Shown: one piece after another, positions 26,140-33,260 of the stretch
How the letters are laid out: every line of letters starts with the position of its first letter
How positions within the stretch are numbered: position 1 is the first letter of the stretch
Origin: Anaerolineae bacterium
GTDB lineage: Bacteria; Chloroflexota; Anaerolineae; Aggregatilineales; Phototrophicaceae
Assembly: GCA_019912965.1 (NCBI GenBank)
Contig: JAIOHM010000127.1
Location: forward strand, 1-64,000
Length of the DNA: 64,000 bases
Direction of reading: 5' to 3'
Translations under genes and position numbers: made by a program
Notes under the pieces: model-generated
What the model was told of the DNA's origin: nothing
Database searches by the model: none
What the model saw: only the letters and a program-made list of their open reading frames with translations

Positions 26140-26182
26140 TTGATACATCGTCTCAATTCAAGAGTTGATACAATATCTCAAT
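26140..26182. promoter_or_regulatory. Two Zur/Fur-box-like repeats
   Basis: TTGATACATCGTCTCAAT (26140-26157) and TTGATACAATATCTCAAT (26165-26182): two 18-bp near-identical boxes in direct orientation, 25 bp apart start to start, each an imperfect dyad (TTGA...TCAA). They lie between znuA and the Fur/Zur gene and would let the regulator control both directions. Confidence 0.7.
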
Positions 26183-26216
26183 AAGGGGCGACTGTCAAGA
26201 TTTAGGATTTGGAATC

Positions 26217-26642
26217 ATGTCCGAAGAACTTAGCCCACGCGCGGTACGACTGCGTGATGCAGGGCATAAACTTACCAATGCTCGTCTGACAGTGTTAGAC
26301 GTTTTGGAAACCAGCGGCGGGCATATTACTTCAGCAGAAGTGCTGGAACGGGTTTCAGCCGTTGATCCCAGCATCGGACGTGCCAGCGTTTTTCGCACCC
26401 TCGATCTGTTCACCAGTTTGTCGATCATCCGCCCGACTTACATCCATACCAGCCTAACGCCGACTTATGTGCTGCTGCCGGATGGTCATCATCACCACAT
26501 CATTTGCACCAACTGCAATCGGGTGATCGAGTTCGAGGAATGCGCGCTGGATAAAATGACACAGGAATTGGAAACCCGTTTGCACGTCCGGCTGACCGGG
26601 CATCTGCTGGAATTTTATGGACTCTGTGATCGGTGTTTATAA
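26217..26642 (+). CDS. Fur-family metalloregulator, probably Zur
   Basis: A 141-residue regulator. The N-terminal winged helix covers residues about 8-80 (KLTNARLTVLDVLETSGGHITSAEVLERV, then IGRASVFRTLDLF). The metal sites are GHHHHIICTNCNRVIEFEE (regulatory His cluster plus CxxC) and a C-terminal CDRC, forming the structural Cys4 zinc site. Adjacency to a zinc-specific binding protein suggests Zur, but Fur cannot be excluded by sequence alone. It represses metal uptake when metal is plentiful; the boxes at 26140-26182 are the likely operators. Confidence 0.92.
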   Translation: MSEELSPRAVRLRDAGHKLTNARLTVLDVLETSGGHITSAEVLERVSAVDPSIGRASVFRTLDLFTSLSIIRPTYIHTSLTPTYVLLPDGHHHHIICTNCNRVIEFEECALDKMTQELETRLHVRLTGHLLEFYGLCDRCL

Positions 26643-26719
26643 GCTGTCAGCGATCAGCAATTAGCCGTCAGCATGAGCAGCGGTTAAAAATCTGAAGCTG
26701 AAGGCTGAAAGCTAAAAAC
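26643..26719. repeat. CTGAAG/CAGC-type simple repeat before a glycosyltransferase
   Basis: A run of words such as AGCTGTCAGCGATCAGCAATTAGC and, nearer the gene, CTGAAGCTGAAGGCTGAAAG. It reaches to within 6 bp of the next start codon and replaces any Shine-Dalgarno sequence. Same general class as 11340-11404. Confidence 0.5.
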
Positions 26720-26724
26720 TACTC

Positions 26725-27852
26725 ATGCATATTGTATACAACGGCTGGTTCTGGGATCAGCCCAATACAGGCAGCGGGCAGTACATCCGCCGCCTGCTGC
26801 ATAACCTGCGCCGCGTCGCGCCTGATTTGGATATGACGCTGGTGCTGCCGCCGCATAACCATGCGCCGGATGATCTGCCGCAGAATGTGAGCATTGTCAC
26901 CACACAAGGCAGAAGTGGCAAAATCGGCAAAGTGTGGTTCGAGCAGCGCACATTTCCACAAATGGTCGGAAGGGTCAACGCCGATATTGCCCATGTTCCC
27001 TATTGGGGTGGACCAATGTCCTCACCCGCGCGGTTGGTGACATCGGTGCTGGATGTGATTCCGGCGGCGATTCCCGATTATTCACGCGGAGCCGCAGCCC
27101 GATTGTATACCTCACTGGTCAGCGCGACGGCGCGTGGTTCGGCGCATACCCTGACGTTGAGTAACGCCTCCAAAGCCGATATTGTGAAGTATCTCGGCCT
27201 GCCGGAAGACTCAATTACGGTGACTTATCTAGCGGCGGACGAGGTTTATCATCCCCGCATCGGCAAAGAGCGCGATGAAGAAGTCCGGCGCAAATACAAT
27301 CTACCAGATGAATTTGTGCTGTATCTCGGTGGATTCGACATTCGCAAGCAGGTTAACCAACTGCTGCTGGCCTATACCTATGTCACCAGCAGCGGCGTCC
27401 CATTGGTGATCGGCGGGCGTGAACCGCAGTGGGGAAGCGATATGTTTCCTGATATGCGGAAGTATGCGGGCGAATTGGGCTTAACCGATCTGATTCACTG
27501 GCCGGGTTATATTGACGAAGCCGATAAACCGTCGCTGTATCGCTTGGCAAAAGTGTTTGTTTTCCCCAGCATTTATGAGGGATTCGGCCTGCCTGTTCTG
27601 GAAGCGATGGCCTGTGGAACGGCAGTGGTCGCCAACGAAGTATCGTCTCTTCCTGAAGTCGCCGGAGATGCCGCTTTTCTGGTCAAAGAGGGTGAGGCGC
27701 GGGCGATGGGCGGGGCAATTCTGTCGCTGCTGAATCAGGATTCCTTCCGCGAGTCGCTGGTTAATCAGGGTTTGGCGCGGGCAACGACTTTTAGCTGGCG
27801 CAAAACCGCGAAAGAAACGCTGGCTGTCTACGAAAAAGTGATGCGGATGTGA
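26725..27852 (+). CDS. GT4-family glycosyltransferase
   Basis: A 375-residue GT-B glycosyltransferase. The N-terminus has the typical NTGSGQYIRRLLHNL loop, which binds the donor phosphate. The C-terminal half carries LYLGGFDIRKQVNQLL, then VFVFPSIYEGFGLPVLEAMACGTAVVA, the E-x7-E motif of family 4, with both Glu present. It retains configuration and uses a nucleotide-activated hexose such as mannose; the acceptor is unknown. The start codon ATG at 26725 has no clear ribosome binding site. Confidence 0.93.
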   Translation: MHIVYNGWFWDQPNTGSGQYIRRLLHNLRRVAPDLDMTLVLPPHNHAPDDLPQNVSIVTTQGRSGKIGKVWFEQRTFPQMVGRVNADIAHVPYWGGPMSSPARLVTSVLDVIPAAIPDYSRGAAARLYTSLVSATARGSAHTLTLSNASKADIVKYLGLPEDSITVTYLAADEVYHPRIGKERDEEVRRKYNLPDEFVLYLGGFDIRKQVNQLLLAYTYVTSSGVPLVIGGREPQWGSDMFPDMRKYAGELGLTDLIHWPGYIDEADKPSLYRLAKVFVFPSIYEGFGLPVLEAMACGTAVVANEVSSLPEVAGDAAFLVKEGEARAMGGAILSLLNQDSFRESLVNQGLARATTFSWRKTAKETLAVYEKVMRM

Positions 27853-27888
27853 TACAGTAGACATTGAGGGTAATGGAGACCTTAAACA

Positions 27889-28440
27889 ATGGTTGACATG
27901 ATTCGCACACGCATGACCGCCCAAGAATTCATGCTGCTGCCGGAAACCAATTTGCCTGCCGAACTCATTGATGGAGAACTTATCATGTCGCCCGCTCCTG
28001 AAGACGCCCATCAGCAGACCTCAATGAAGACTATTTTGGCGCTGGCAAAAATCCTCCCCGAAGGCGGCGAATTCCGCCATGCCCCAACCGATGTTTATTT
28101 CGACGAGATCAACTATTTTCAGCCCGATATTTTTTGGGTCAGCAAGGATAACCAGCGCTGCCATCTCGAAAATGGCAAATACTGGCGCGGCGCACCGAAT
28201 TTAATCGTCGAAATTTTTTCGCCCAGCACCGAACGCAGCGACCGCAAAAAGAAGTTTGAAATTTACGAGCAGTACGGCGTTCGTGAATACTGGATGATTG
28301 ACCCACTGGCACAGTACATTGAAGTATGGGCATTGCGGGAAAACAAGTTTGTTCGGATGGGTGTGTATGGCCCCGGTGAGAGCTTCGATTCGCCCGTGTT
28401 GAATTTTAAGACATTCACTGCTGATTCCATTTTCTCGTAA
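27889..28440 (+). CDS. Uma2-family (DUF820) putative endonuclease
   Basis: A 183-residue protein of the PD-(D/E)XK-like Uma2 family. Visible elements are the N-terminal MTAQEFMLLPE, ELIDGELIMSPAPEDAHQQ, then the catalytic core FQPDIFWVSKDN (Asp) and NLIVEIFSPSTERSDRKKKFEIYEQYGVREYWMIDP (Glu and Lys positions). These genes are very abundant in Chloroflexota and Cyanobacteria; their cellular role is unknown. GGAGA lies 9 bp ahead of the start. It follows the glycosyltransferase by 36 bp. Confidence 0.9.
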   Translation: MVDMIRTRMTAQEFMLLPETNLPAELIDGELIMSPAPEDAHQQTSMKTILALAKILPEGGEFRHAPTDVYFDEINYFQPDIFWVSKDNQRCHLENGKYWRGAPNLIVEIFSPSTERSDRKKKFEIYEQYGVREYWMIDPLAQYIEVWALRENKFVRMGVYGPGESFDSPVLNFKTFTADSIFS

Positions 28441-28445
28441 CGGTT

Positions 28446-29243
28446 GTGGCTTCAAAAGTTGTTTTAATTACGGGAGCATCGCGCGGGATTGGTTTAGCCT
28501 GCAACCGATGGTTGGCGGGGCGCGGGTACATCGTTTTTGGGACGAGCCGTTATCCTGACCAACATCCCGATTCACTATTTCCCCTGCTGGAACTCGACGT
28601 AACAAACGAAGAATCGGTTCACGCCTGTGTAGAGCATGTCATCCGCATTCAGGGGCGGATTGATGTGTTAGTGAACAACGCCGGAATCAGCTTATCCGGT
28701 GCGATTGAAGACGCCTCGCCAGAAGACATTCGCCAGATTTTGGAAACCAATCTGATCGGCGTCCATCGCATGGTGCAGGCGGTTCTGCCGCATATGCGAA
28801 AGCAGGGCAGCGGCTTAATTATCAATATGAGTTCGTTAGCTGGATTGGTGGGCGTGCCGTATCTGGGCATTTATGCCACATCCAAACACGCGCTGGAAGG
28901 TTATACCGAATCACTGCGTTATGAAGTGCGCGATTTTGGCGTCAAAGTGGTGCTGATCGAACCGGGCGATATTCACACCAGTATCACAGGTGCGCTGCCT
29001 GCGAACCGCAACGCAGCTTATGATGGTGTACGCGAACAGGCGGAAAGCATCCACCACACGAACGTGAAGAACGGCCCACCGCCGGAAAAAGTCGCCCGCG
29101 TTTTGGGCAAAATTATTGAAAGTCGTAATCCCCGTCTGCGTTACACGGTGACTCGCGGCACAGAAACGCTGCTGCCCATCGCCCGCCGCTTGCTGCCCCA
29201 TTGGATTGTGGAGCGTTTCATCCGCGAGGCATACAAACTGTGA
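28446..29243 (+). CDS. SDR-family oxidoreductase
   Basis: A 265-residue short-chain dehydrogenase. The dinucleotide site TGASRGIGLACNRW (residues about 9-22), the NNAGIS motif (about 77-82), catalytic Ser (NMSSLAGLVG) and Y-x-x-x-K (YATSKHALEGY) are intact. Basic residues after the glycine motif and a classical 'SDR family' layout suggest NADP preference, weakly. A GTG start at 28446 lies 5 bp after the Uma2 stop; translational coupling is likely because no good binding site is seen. The substrate is unknown. Confidence 0.9.
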   Translation: MASKVVLITGASRGIGLACNRWLAGRGYIVFGTSRYPDQHPDSLFPLLELDVTNEESVHACVEHVIRIQGRIDVLVNNAGISLSGAIEDASPEDIRQILETNLIGVHRMVQAVLPHMRKQGSGLIINMSSLAGLVGVPYLGIYATSKHALEGYTESLRYEVRDFGVKVVLIEPGDIHTSITGALPANRNAAYDGVREQAESIHHTNVKNGPPPEKVARVLGKIIESRNPRLRYTVTRGTETLLPIARRLLPHWIVERFIREAYKL

Positions 29244-29668
29244 AGATGCTGCGCCGTTTGATGCTGCTTTATGGCCTGCTGGTGTTTGCATGGCTCAGCC
29301 CGGAAGATAATTTAGTATGGCCTCCAGTGGTGTTGGGGTTGGGATTGGTGCTGCTGTTGGTGATTCGCTGGGTGATGAAAACCCTCCGCGGCAGGGCGCT
29401 TGCCCCGCGTGAAATTCTGTTGGGCGCGCCCCTGTTCGGACTGCTGATTGGGTTGGGCACGAGCATCAGCGCCGCCGGATTGATGTTTTTCAAGAACGCA
29501 CTACATGCCCACATTTTTCTGGATTTTCCGCCGCTGCTGATGCTGGCGATTTTGGAACGCGCTCCTGCATGGGGATTAGCCGGAGCATTAGCAGGGCTGG
29601 GACTGGCATTCGGTTGGTTAGTGCTGCACAATTTGGATCATGAACAAACCCACAACTCACATCTTTAA
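29240..29668 (+). CDS. Small integral membrane protein, unknown
   Basis: A 142-residue hydrophobic protein with about four membrane helices (LMLLYGLLVFAWL, VVLGLGLVLLLVI, APLFGLLIGLGTSISAAGLMFF, LAGALAGLGLAFGWLVL). No family is recognised. A GTG at 29240 overlaps the SDR stop (GTGA); ATG at 29246 is an alternative. Its end overlaps the next gene by 29 bp, so it is a member of a tightly packed operon with the SDR and the J-domain gene. Confidence 0.75.
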   Translation: MKMLRRLMLLYGLLVFAWLSPEDNLVWPPVVLGLGLVLLLVIRWVMKTLRGRALAPREILLGAPLFGLLIGLGTSISAAGLMFFKNALHAHIFLDFPPLLMLAILERAPAWGLAGALAGLGLAFGWLVLHNLDHEQTHNSHL

Positions 29669-30461
29669 AGGTTGGCTGCGAGATCGCTTGACAGGATTGG
29701 TCAGCGTGCAGCGGGCTGCGTTCACCCAATCATCCGTATCGATGGACTCGGTGCGCGATGTTGATCTGATCGTTTATACATGGGCAGGGATGACAATTCA
29801 CATCCATCTCATTGACGAGCCGACCAAAACCCCCAAAGTCCGCCGCATTATCGAAAACGCAACGGGCAGCGCCATCCCAACCCTGTTTATGTTGGATGCC
29901 ACCCTGTTCCCGCAGCACGGCGAACACGATCAAGCCGACCGCTGGTATGTGCCGTTTCAGGCATTAGCGAATGAACGCGCCTACGCTTACACCCTGAGCG
30001 AATCCGGCCCGGCGGTTTATCCGGTACAGTTCAAAACCGTTTCCCGCTTTGAGATTGAAGTCGTCTATGGCGTGGCGCTGGAACTCAAACAGATTCGGCA
30101 TTACAAGATCAATGTGAAGCATAACGCTTTAAAGGGCTACTGGCTGTTGGCCGATTTTGAAACCGAGCTTTCCGCCAAAACCTCGCCGTTTCGCAGCACT
30201 GCCGTTCCACCGTTCCCCAATGGGGGCAAAGCATCAGCTCATGCAGCCCCATCTGCCCCCAAAACCCGCTTGGAATTATCGTATGAACTGTTGGGTGTTG
30301 TCCGTGCCGCGACCCGTGAAGAAGTGAAAGCAGCCTTTCGCAAGCTGGCGTTTGAAGTCCACCCCGACGTGAGCGAACTGCCCAAGCCGGAAGCTGAAGC
30401 CCGCTTCAAACAGTTGAGCGAAGCCTACGAATACATCAAAACCGCGAACGAGTGGGGATGA
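29640..30461 (+). CDS. J-domain protein with unknown N-terminal domain
   Basis: A 273-residue protein. The C-terminal 65 residues are a J domain: YELLGVVRAATREEVKAAFRKLAFEVHPD (HPD at residues 241-243) followed by RFKQLSEAYEYI. The N-terminal 170 residues (DVDLIVYTWAGMTIHIHLIDEP, IIENATGSAIPTLFMLDATLFP) form a mixed alpha/beta domain that I do not recognise. It has no G/F or zinc regions, so it is a class III co-chaperone recruiting DnaK to a specific client or site. The gene overlaps the preceding membrane protein gene. Confidence 0.9.
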   Translation: MNKPTTHIFKGWLRDRLTGLVSVQRAAFTQSSVSMDSVRDVDLIVYTWAGMTIHIHLIDEPTKTPKVRRIIENATGSAIPTLFMLDATLFPQHGEHDQADRWYVPFQALANERAYAYTLSESGPAVYPVQFKTVSRFEIEVVYGVALELKQIRHYKINVKHNALKGYWLLADFETELSAKTSPFRSTAVPPFPNGGKASAHAAPSAPKTRLELSYELLGVVRAATREEVKAAFRKLAFEVHPDVSELPKPEAEARFKQLSEAYEYIKTANEWG

Positions 30462-30464
30462 TAA

Positions 30465-31352
30465 TCAAGGGTTTAAAATTTTGGTGAAGGTTCGCCGAAC
30501 GCTTAAAATATTCCCAACACCTCCAAGCAAAATGAAGCCTAAGAAATAAAGTAGGATTGAAAACAGAAAATTGAGAAAAAATCTCGCTTCTCCTGAATTG
30601 AATCCTCCCTGAGAAAGGGTCAAGAATAATGCTATTGGCAAATATGTTAAGAGAGGCGCACCAATCCTATAGTGTACCTGAGTGATGTAATCTTCTGTGT
30701 ATTTCAGTTGTCCCCAAATGCGTATCATTGCCCATTCCGAACCAAATGGCCTGATTAAAAATTGATATTCATCTGCATCTACGGCAACAATTTTGACCAG
30801 CACAGGCTTGAACGATAACTGCTGTAACCGAACTGCACAGTCATTTAAAGGCAAACCAGATGATAGACGAAACATTAGCCAAGGGAAAACAATTGGCCTA
30901 CGCATAGCCTTTTTAGTTTTCTGTATAGCTTTGAATAAGGCGAAAAGCGAATTTGCCAGAGCGTTTGTACTTAAACGATGGCTAATAGACACCGTAGAAA
31001 CCAGCACTGAGGCAATCAAGATACCTAATCCAACACTTCGCGTTGGGACAGCTAAAATAGCTATGAACCCTAGCGCCACAGCTAGAGTGAAAACGACTAC
31101 AAATTTAGAGCTATGGACTTTGCCCATCACCAGCGTTTTGTTTTCAGCAATTCGTTCAAGACGAACTGTGATATTGGCAAACTGATTACGTGTATTATTG
31201 ATGCTTGATTTGATCTCAAATGTGTAGGTGTCTCGATCAATGCAATGTGCTATGCCAGATGGGACACGATCAACACATTCCTCCAGTGAAAAGGGGGAAA
31301 CAAATTCGTGCTGGTTGGCGGGTGCTTTAGGTTTGCGTTTGCGCTTTTCCAT
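30465..31352 (-). CDS. Membrane protein with internal duplication, A+T-rich gene
   Basis: A 295-residue protein made of two similar halves. Residues about 17-120 and about 160-290 each begin with a motif of the type FSLEECVDRV / LSSGLPLNDCAVRL, continue with TYTFEIKS / EYQFLIRP, a two-stranded stretch (NITVRLERI / MIRIWGQL), and end in two hydrophobic helices. It is not assigned to a known family. The gene is visibly A+T-richer than its neighbours. It starts 4 bp after the TPR gene's stop, so the two are an operon; convergent with the J-domain gene. Confidence 0.8.
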   Translation of the reverse strand: MEKRKRKPKAPANQHEFVSPFSLEECVDRVPSGIAHCIDRDTYTFEIKSSINNTRNQFANITVRLERIAENKTLVMGKVHSSKFVVVFTLAVALGFIAILAVPTRSVGLGILIASVLVSTVSISHRLSTNALANSLFALFKAIQKTKKAMRRPIVFPWLMFRLSSGLPLNDCAVRLQQLSFKPVLVKIVAVDADEYQFLIRPFGSEWAMIRIWGQLKYTEDYITQVHYRIGAPLLTYLPIALFLTLSQGGFNSGEARFFLNFLFSILLYFLGFILLGGVGNILSVRRTFTKILNP

Positions 31353-31356
31353 GCAC

Positions 31357-31884
31357 CTAACTCTTGATGCCCAAAATCTTGTCGAATTCTTTTACCCAAC
31401 GTTGAGCGTCGGCGCGGTGACGGGCATACTCTGACCCTTCCCCAAATTCCTTAATCGCCATCTCCATCAACTGCCGCGCTGCTGGATTATTCCCCTTGCG
31501 ATGATACAAAATAGAGAGGTAATACAGCGTTTCCGGGCGCTGCGGGTTCGCTTTATATGCATCCTGAAAATGCGCCAACGCTTCGTCCCAATTGCGGTCT
31601 TTGTAAGCGATCATCCCACGTCCATAATGCGCCAGCATTTCGCCGGGATACAGCTTGAGCGCCTTTTCAAAATCCGCCAGCGCCTTCTCTTTGACACCAT
31701 CTTCGTGATACATCAAACCGCGCGCCGCATAATATTCGGCATGAGTCGGCAGCAGTGCAATCGCCTCATTGACCGCGTTGATCGCTGCGTCGTAACGCCC
31801 TTTTTTGAAAGCATCCAAAGCCTGACGATAATATTCATCCGCGTCGTAGCGCGTCATGCCCAAACGCTGTGTGATGCGTGCCAT
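31357..31884 (-). CDS. TPR-repeat protein
   Basis: A 175-residue protein with four tandem tetratricopeptide repeats between residues about 15 and 150 (DEYYRQALDAFKKGRYDAAINAVNEAI, AEYYAARGLMYHEDGVKEKALADFEKAL, LAHYGRGMIAYKDRNWDEALAHFQDAY, PETLYYLSILYHRKGNNPAARQLMEMAI). These mediate protein contacts. The C-terminus is charged (RADAQRWVKEFDKI). AAGGAG lies 9 bp before the start. Together with the membrane protein at 30465 it may form a membrane-tethered complex. Confidence 0.85.
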   Translation of the reverse strand: MARITQRLGMTRYDADEYYRQALDAFKKGRYDAAINAVNEAIALLPTHAEYYAARGLMYHEDGVKEKALADFEKALKLYPGEMLAHYGRGMIAYKDRNWDEALAHFQDAYKANPQRPETLYYLSILYHRKGNNPAARQLMEMAIKEFGEGSEYARHRADAQRWVKEFDKILGIKS

Positions 31885-31977
31885 AAATCAACTCCTTGTC
31901 GCACTCCATTGTATACCGTTCAATCCAGCACAGGGTATAATTCAGCCCGCAAGAGAGCAGATTATTGAGGTCAAAAA

Positions 31978-33132
31978 ATGGATTTTGAACTGAATCAAGA
32001 ACAAAAAATGTACCAACGCACCGTGCATGATTTCTGCGCGGGCGAAATTAAACCCTATGCGGCGGAGATTGACGAAACAGGTGAACTTCGCTGGGAAGCC
32101 ATCCGCAAAATGCCGGAACTCGGCCTGACCGGACTGCAAGTGCCGGAGGAATACGGCGGGGCGAATCTGGATACCATGACGGCGACGTTGGCAATCGAAG
32201 AACTCGGTTGGGCGTGTGGATCAACCGCGCTTTCGCTGGCAGCGCATAATGGTTTGTGCTGTTCACCGATCACCAATTGGGGTTCACAAGCACAAAAAGA
32301 ACGTTATCTGCCCAAGCTAATCAGCGGCGACTGCCTCGGTTCACTGGCCTTGACCGAACCCGGCGCGGGGTCTGATCTAGCAGGTGGGGTGCAAACCGCA
32401 GGAGTTAAAGAAGGCGATAGCTGGATTATTGACGGCAGCAAAGCGTGGATCACTAATCCCAAGTATGCCCCGGTGATTGTCACGCTGGTGCGGACGGATA
32501 AACAGGCTGGAACCAAAGGCTTTAGCCTCCTGCTGGTCGAACCGAAATCCGAAGGACTGACCATCCACCCGCCGGAAAAGAAAATGGGTTTGAAAGGCTC
32601 GCCAACCCAAATGCTCAGTTTTGACGAAGTGCGCGTCCCGCTGGATGCCGCGTTGGGGGGTGAAGGTCAGGGTTTTTACCAGACTATGCAAACACTGGAC
32701 AGCGGACGCATCAGCATCGGCGCGTTGAGCGTCGGCCTAGCCCGCGCAGCCTTCGAGGAAGCGGTTAAATATGCCAAGCAGCGACGCGCTTTTGGCAAAT
32801 CGATTGCCGACCATCAGGCCATCCAATGGATGATTGCCGATGCCGCGATGGAAATCGAAGCTGCCCGGTTGATGGTCTGGCGCGCCGCGTGGCTGAAAGA
32901 TCAAGGGCGCGATTACGGTAAACAGGCCGCGATGGGCAAGTTGATGGCGAGCGAAGTGGCGGAAAAAGTCTGCCGCAACGCCATCCAGATTCACGGCAGC
33001 TACGGCTACAGCCGCGAATATCCGGTGGAGCGCATCTACCGCGACCAACGCCTGATGACGATTGGCGAAGGCACCAGCGAAATTCAGCGCCTTGTAATTT
33101 CCCGCCATGTGTTGAAGGAATTCGATAACTAA
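31978..33132 (+). CDS. Acyl-CoA dehydrogenase
   Basis: A 384-residue FAD enzyme that oxidises acyl-CoA to enoyl-CoA, feeding electrons to ETF. Visible motifs: the N-terminal helical domain, LTEPGAGSDLAGG (FAD/substrate site), the central WIDGSKAWITN-like segment, RRAFGKSIADHQAIQ, and the C-terminal IHGSYGYSREYPVERIYRDQRLMTIGEGTSEIQRLVI. The Glu in the GEGTSEIQ region matches the short-chain and medium-chain families. Chain-length preference cannot be read. A single gene, followed by a dispersed palindrome. Confidence 0.95.
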   Translation: MDFELNQEQKMYQRTVHDFCAGEIKPYAAEIDETGELRWEAIRKMPELGLTGLQVPEEYGGANLDTMTATLAIEELGWACGSTALSLAAHNGLCCSPITNWGSQAQKERYLPKLISGDCLGSLALTEPGAGSDLAGGVQTAGVKEGDSWIIDGSKAWITNPKYAPVIVTLVRTDKQAGTKGFSLLLVEPKSEGLTIHPPEKKMGLKGSPTQMLSFDEVRVPLDAALGGEGQGFYQTMQTLDSGRISIGALSVGLARAAFEEAVKYAKQRRAFGKSIADHQAIQWMIADAAMEIEAARLMVWRAAWLKDQGRDYGKQAAMGKLMASEVAEKVCRNAIQIHGSYGYSREYPVERIYRDQRLMTIGEGTSEIQRLVISRHVLKEFDN

Positions 33133-33147
33133 GCGGAATGGACAGGA

Positions 33148-33169
33148 GGGGCGTGACATGTTGCGCCCC
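33148..33169. repeat. Dispersed palindrome, copy 2 (post-stop)
   Basis: GGGGCGTGACATGTTGCGCCCC, starting 16 bp after the acyl-CoA dehydrogenase stop. The left arm differs at one position from the right. There is no U-run, but the position relative to the stop matches other copies. Confidence 0.75.
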
Positions 33170-33260
33170 AACCTCAAAAATGTTTACGCATCTCTAACAT
33201 GTCTGTGTTATAAATAACGGCGAAATTTCCCCAACCAAATTAATTAAGGAGGCTCTGCCG

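Noticed and set aside
33181-33260. CIRCE-type heat-shock operator upstream of htpG
   Set aside because: The conserved TTAGCACTC/GAGTGCTAA arms are absent. TATAAA is present, but the -35 spacing is too long to call a promoter.
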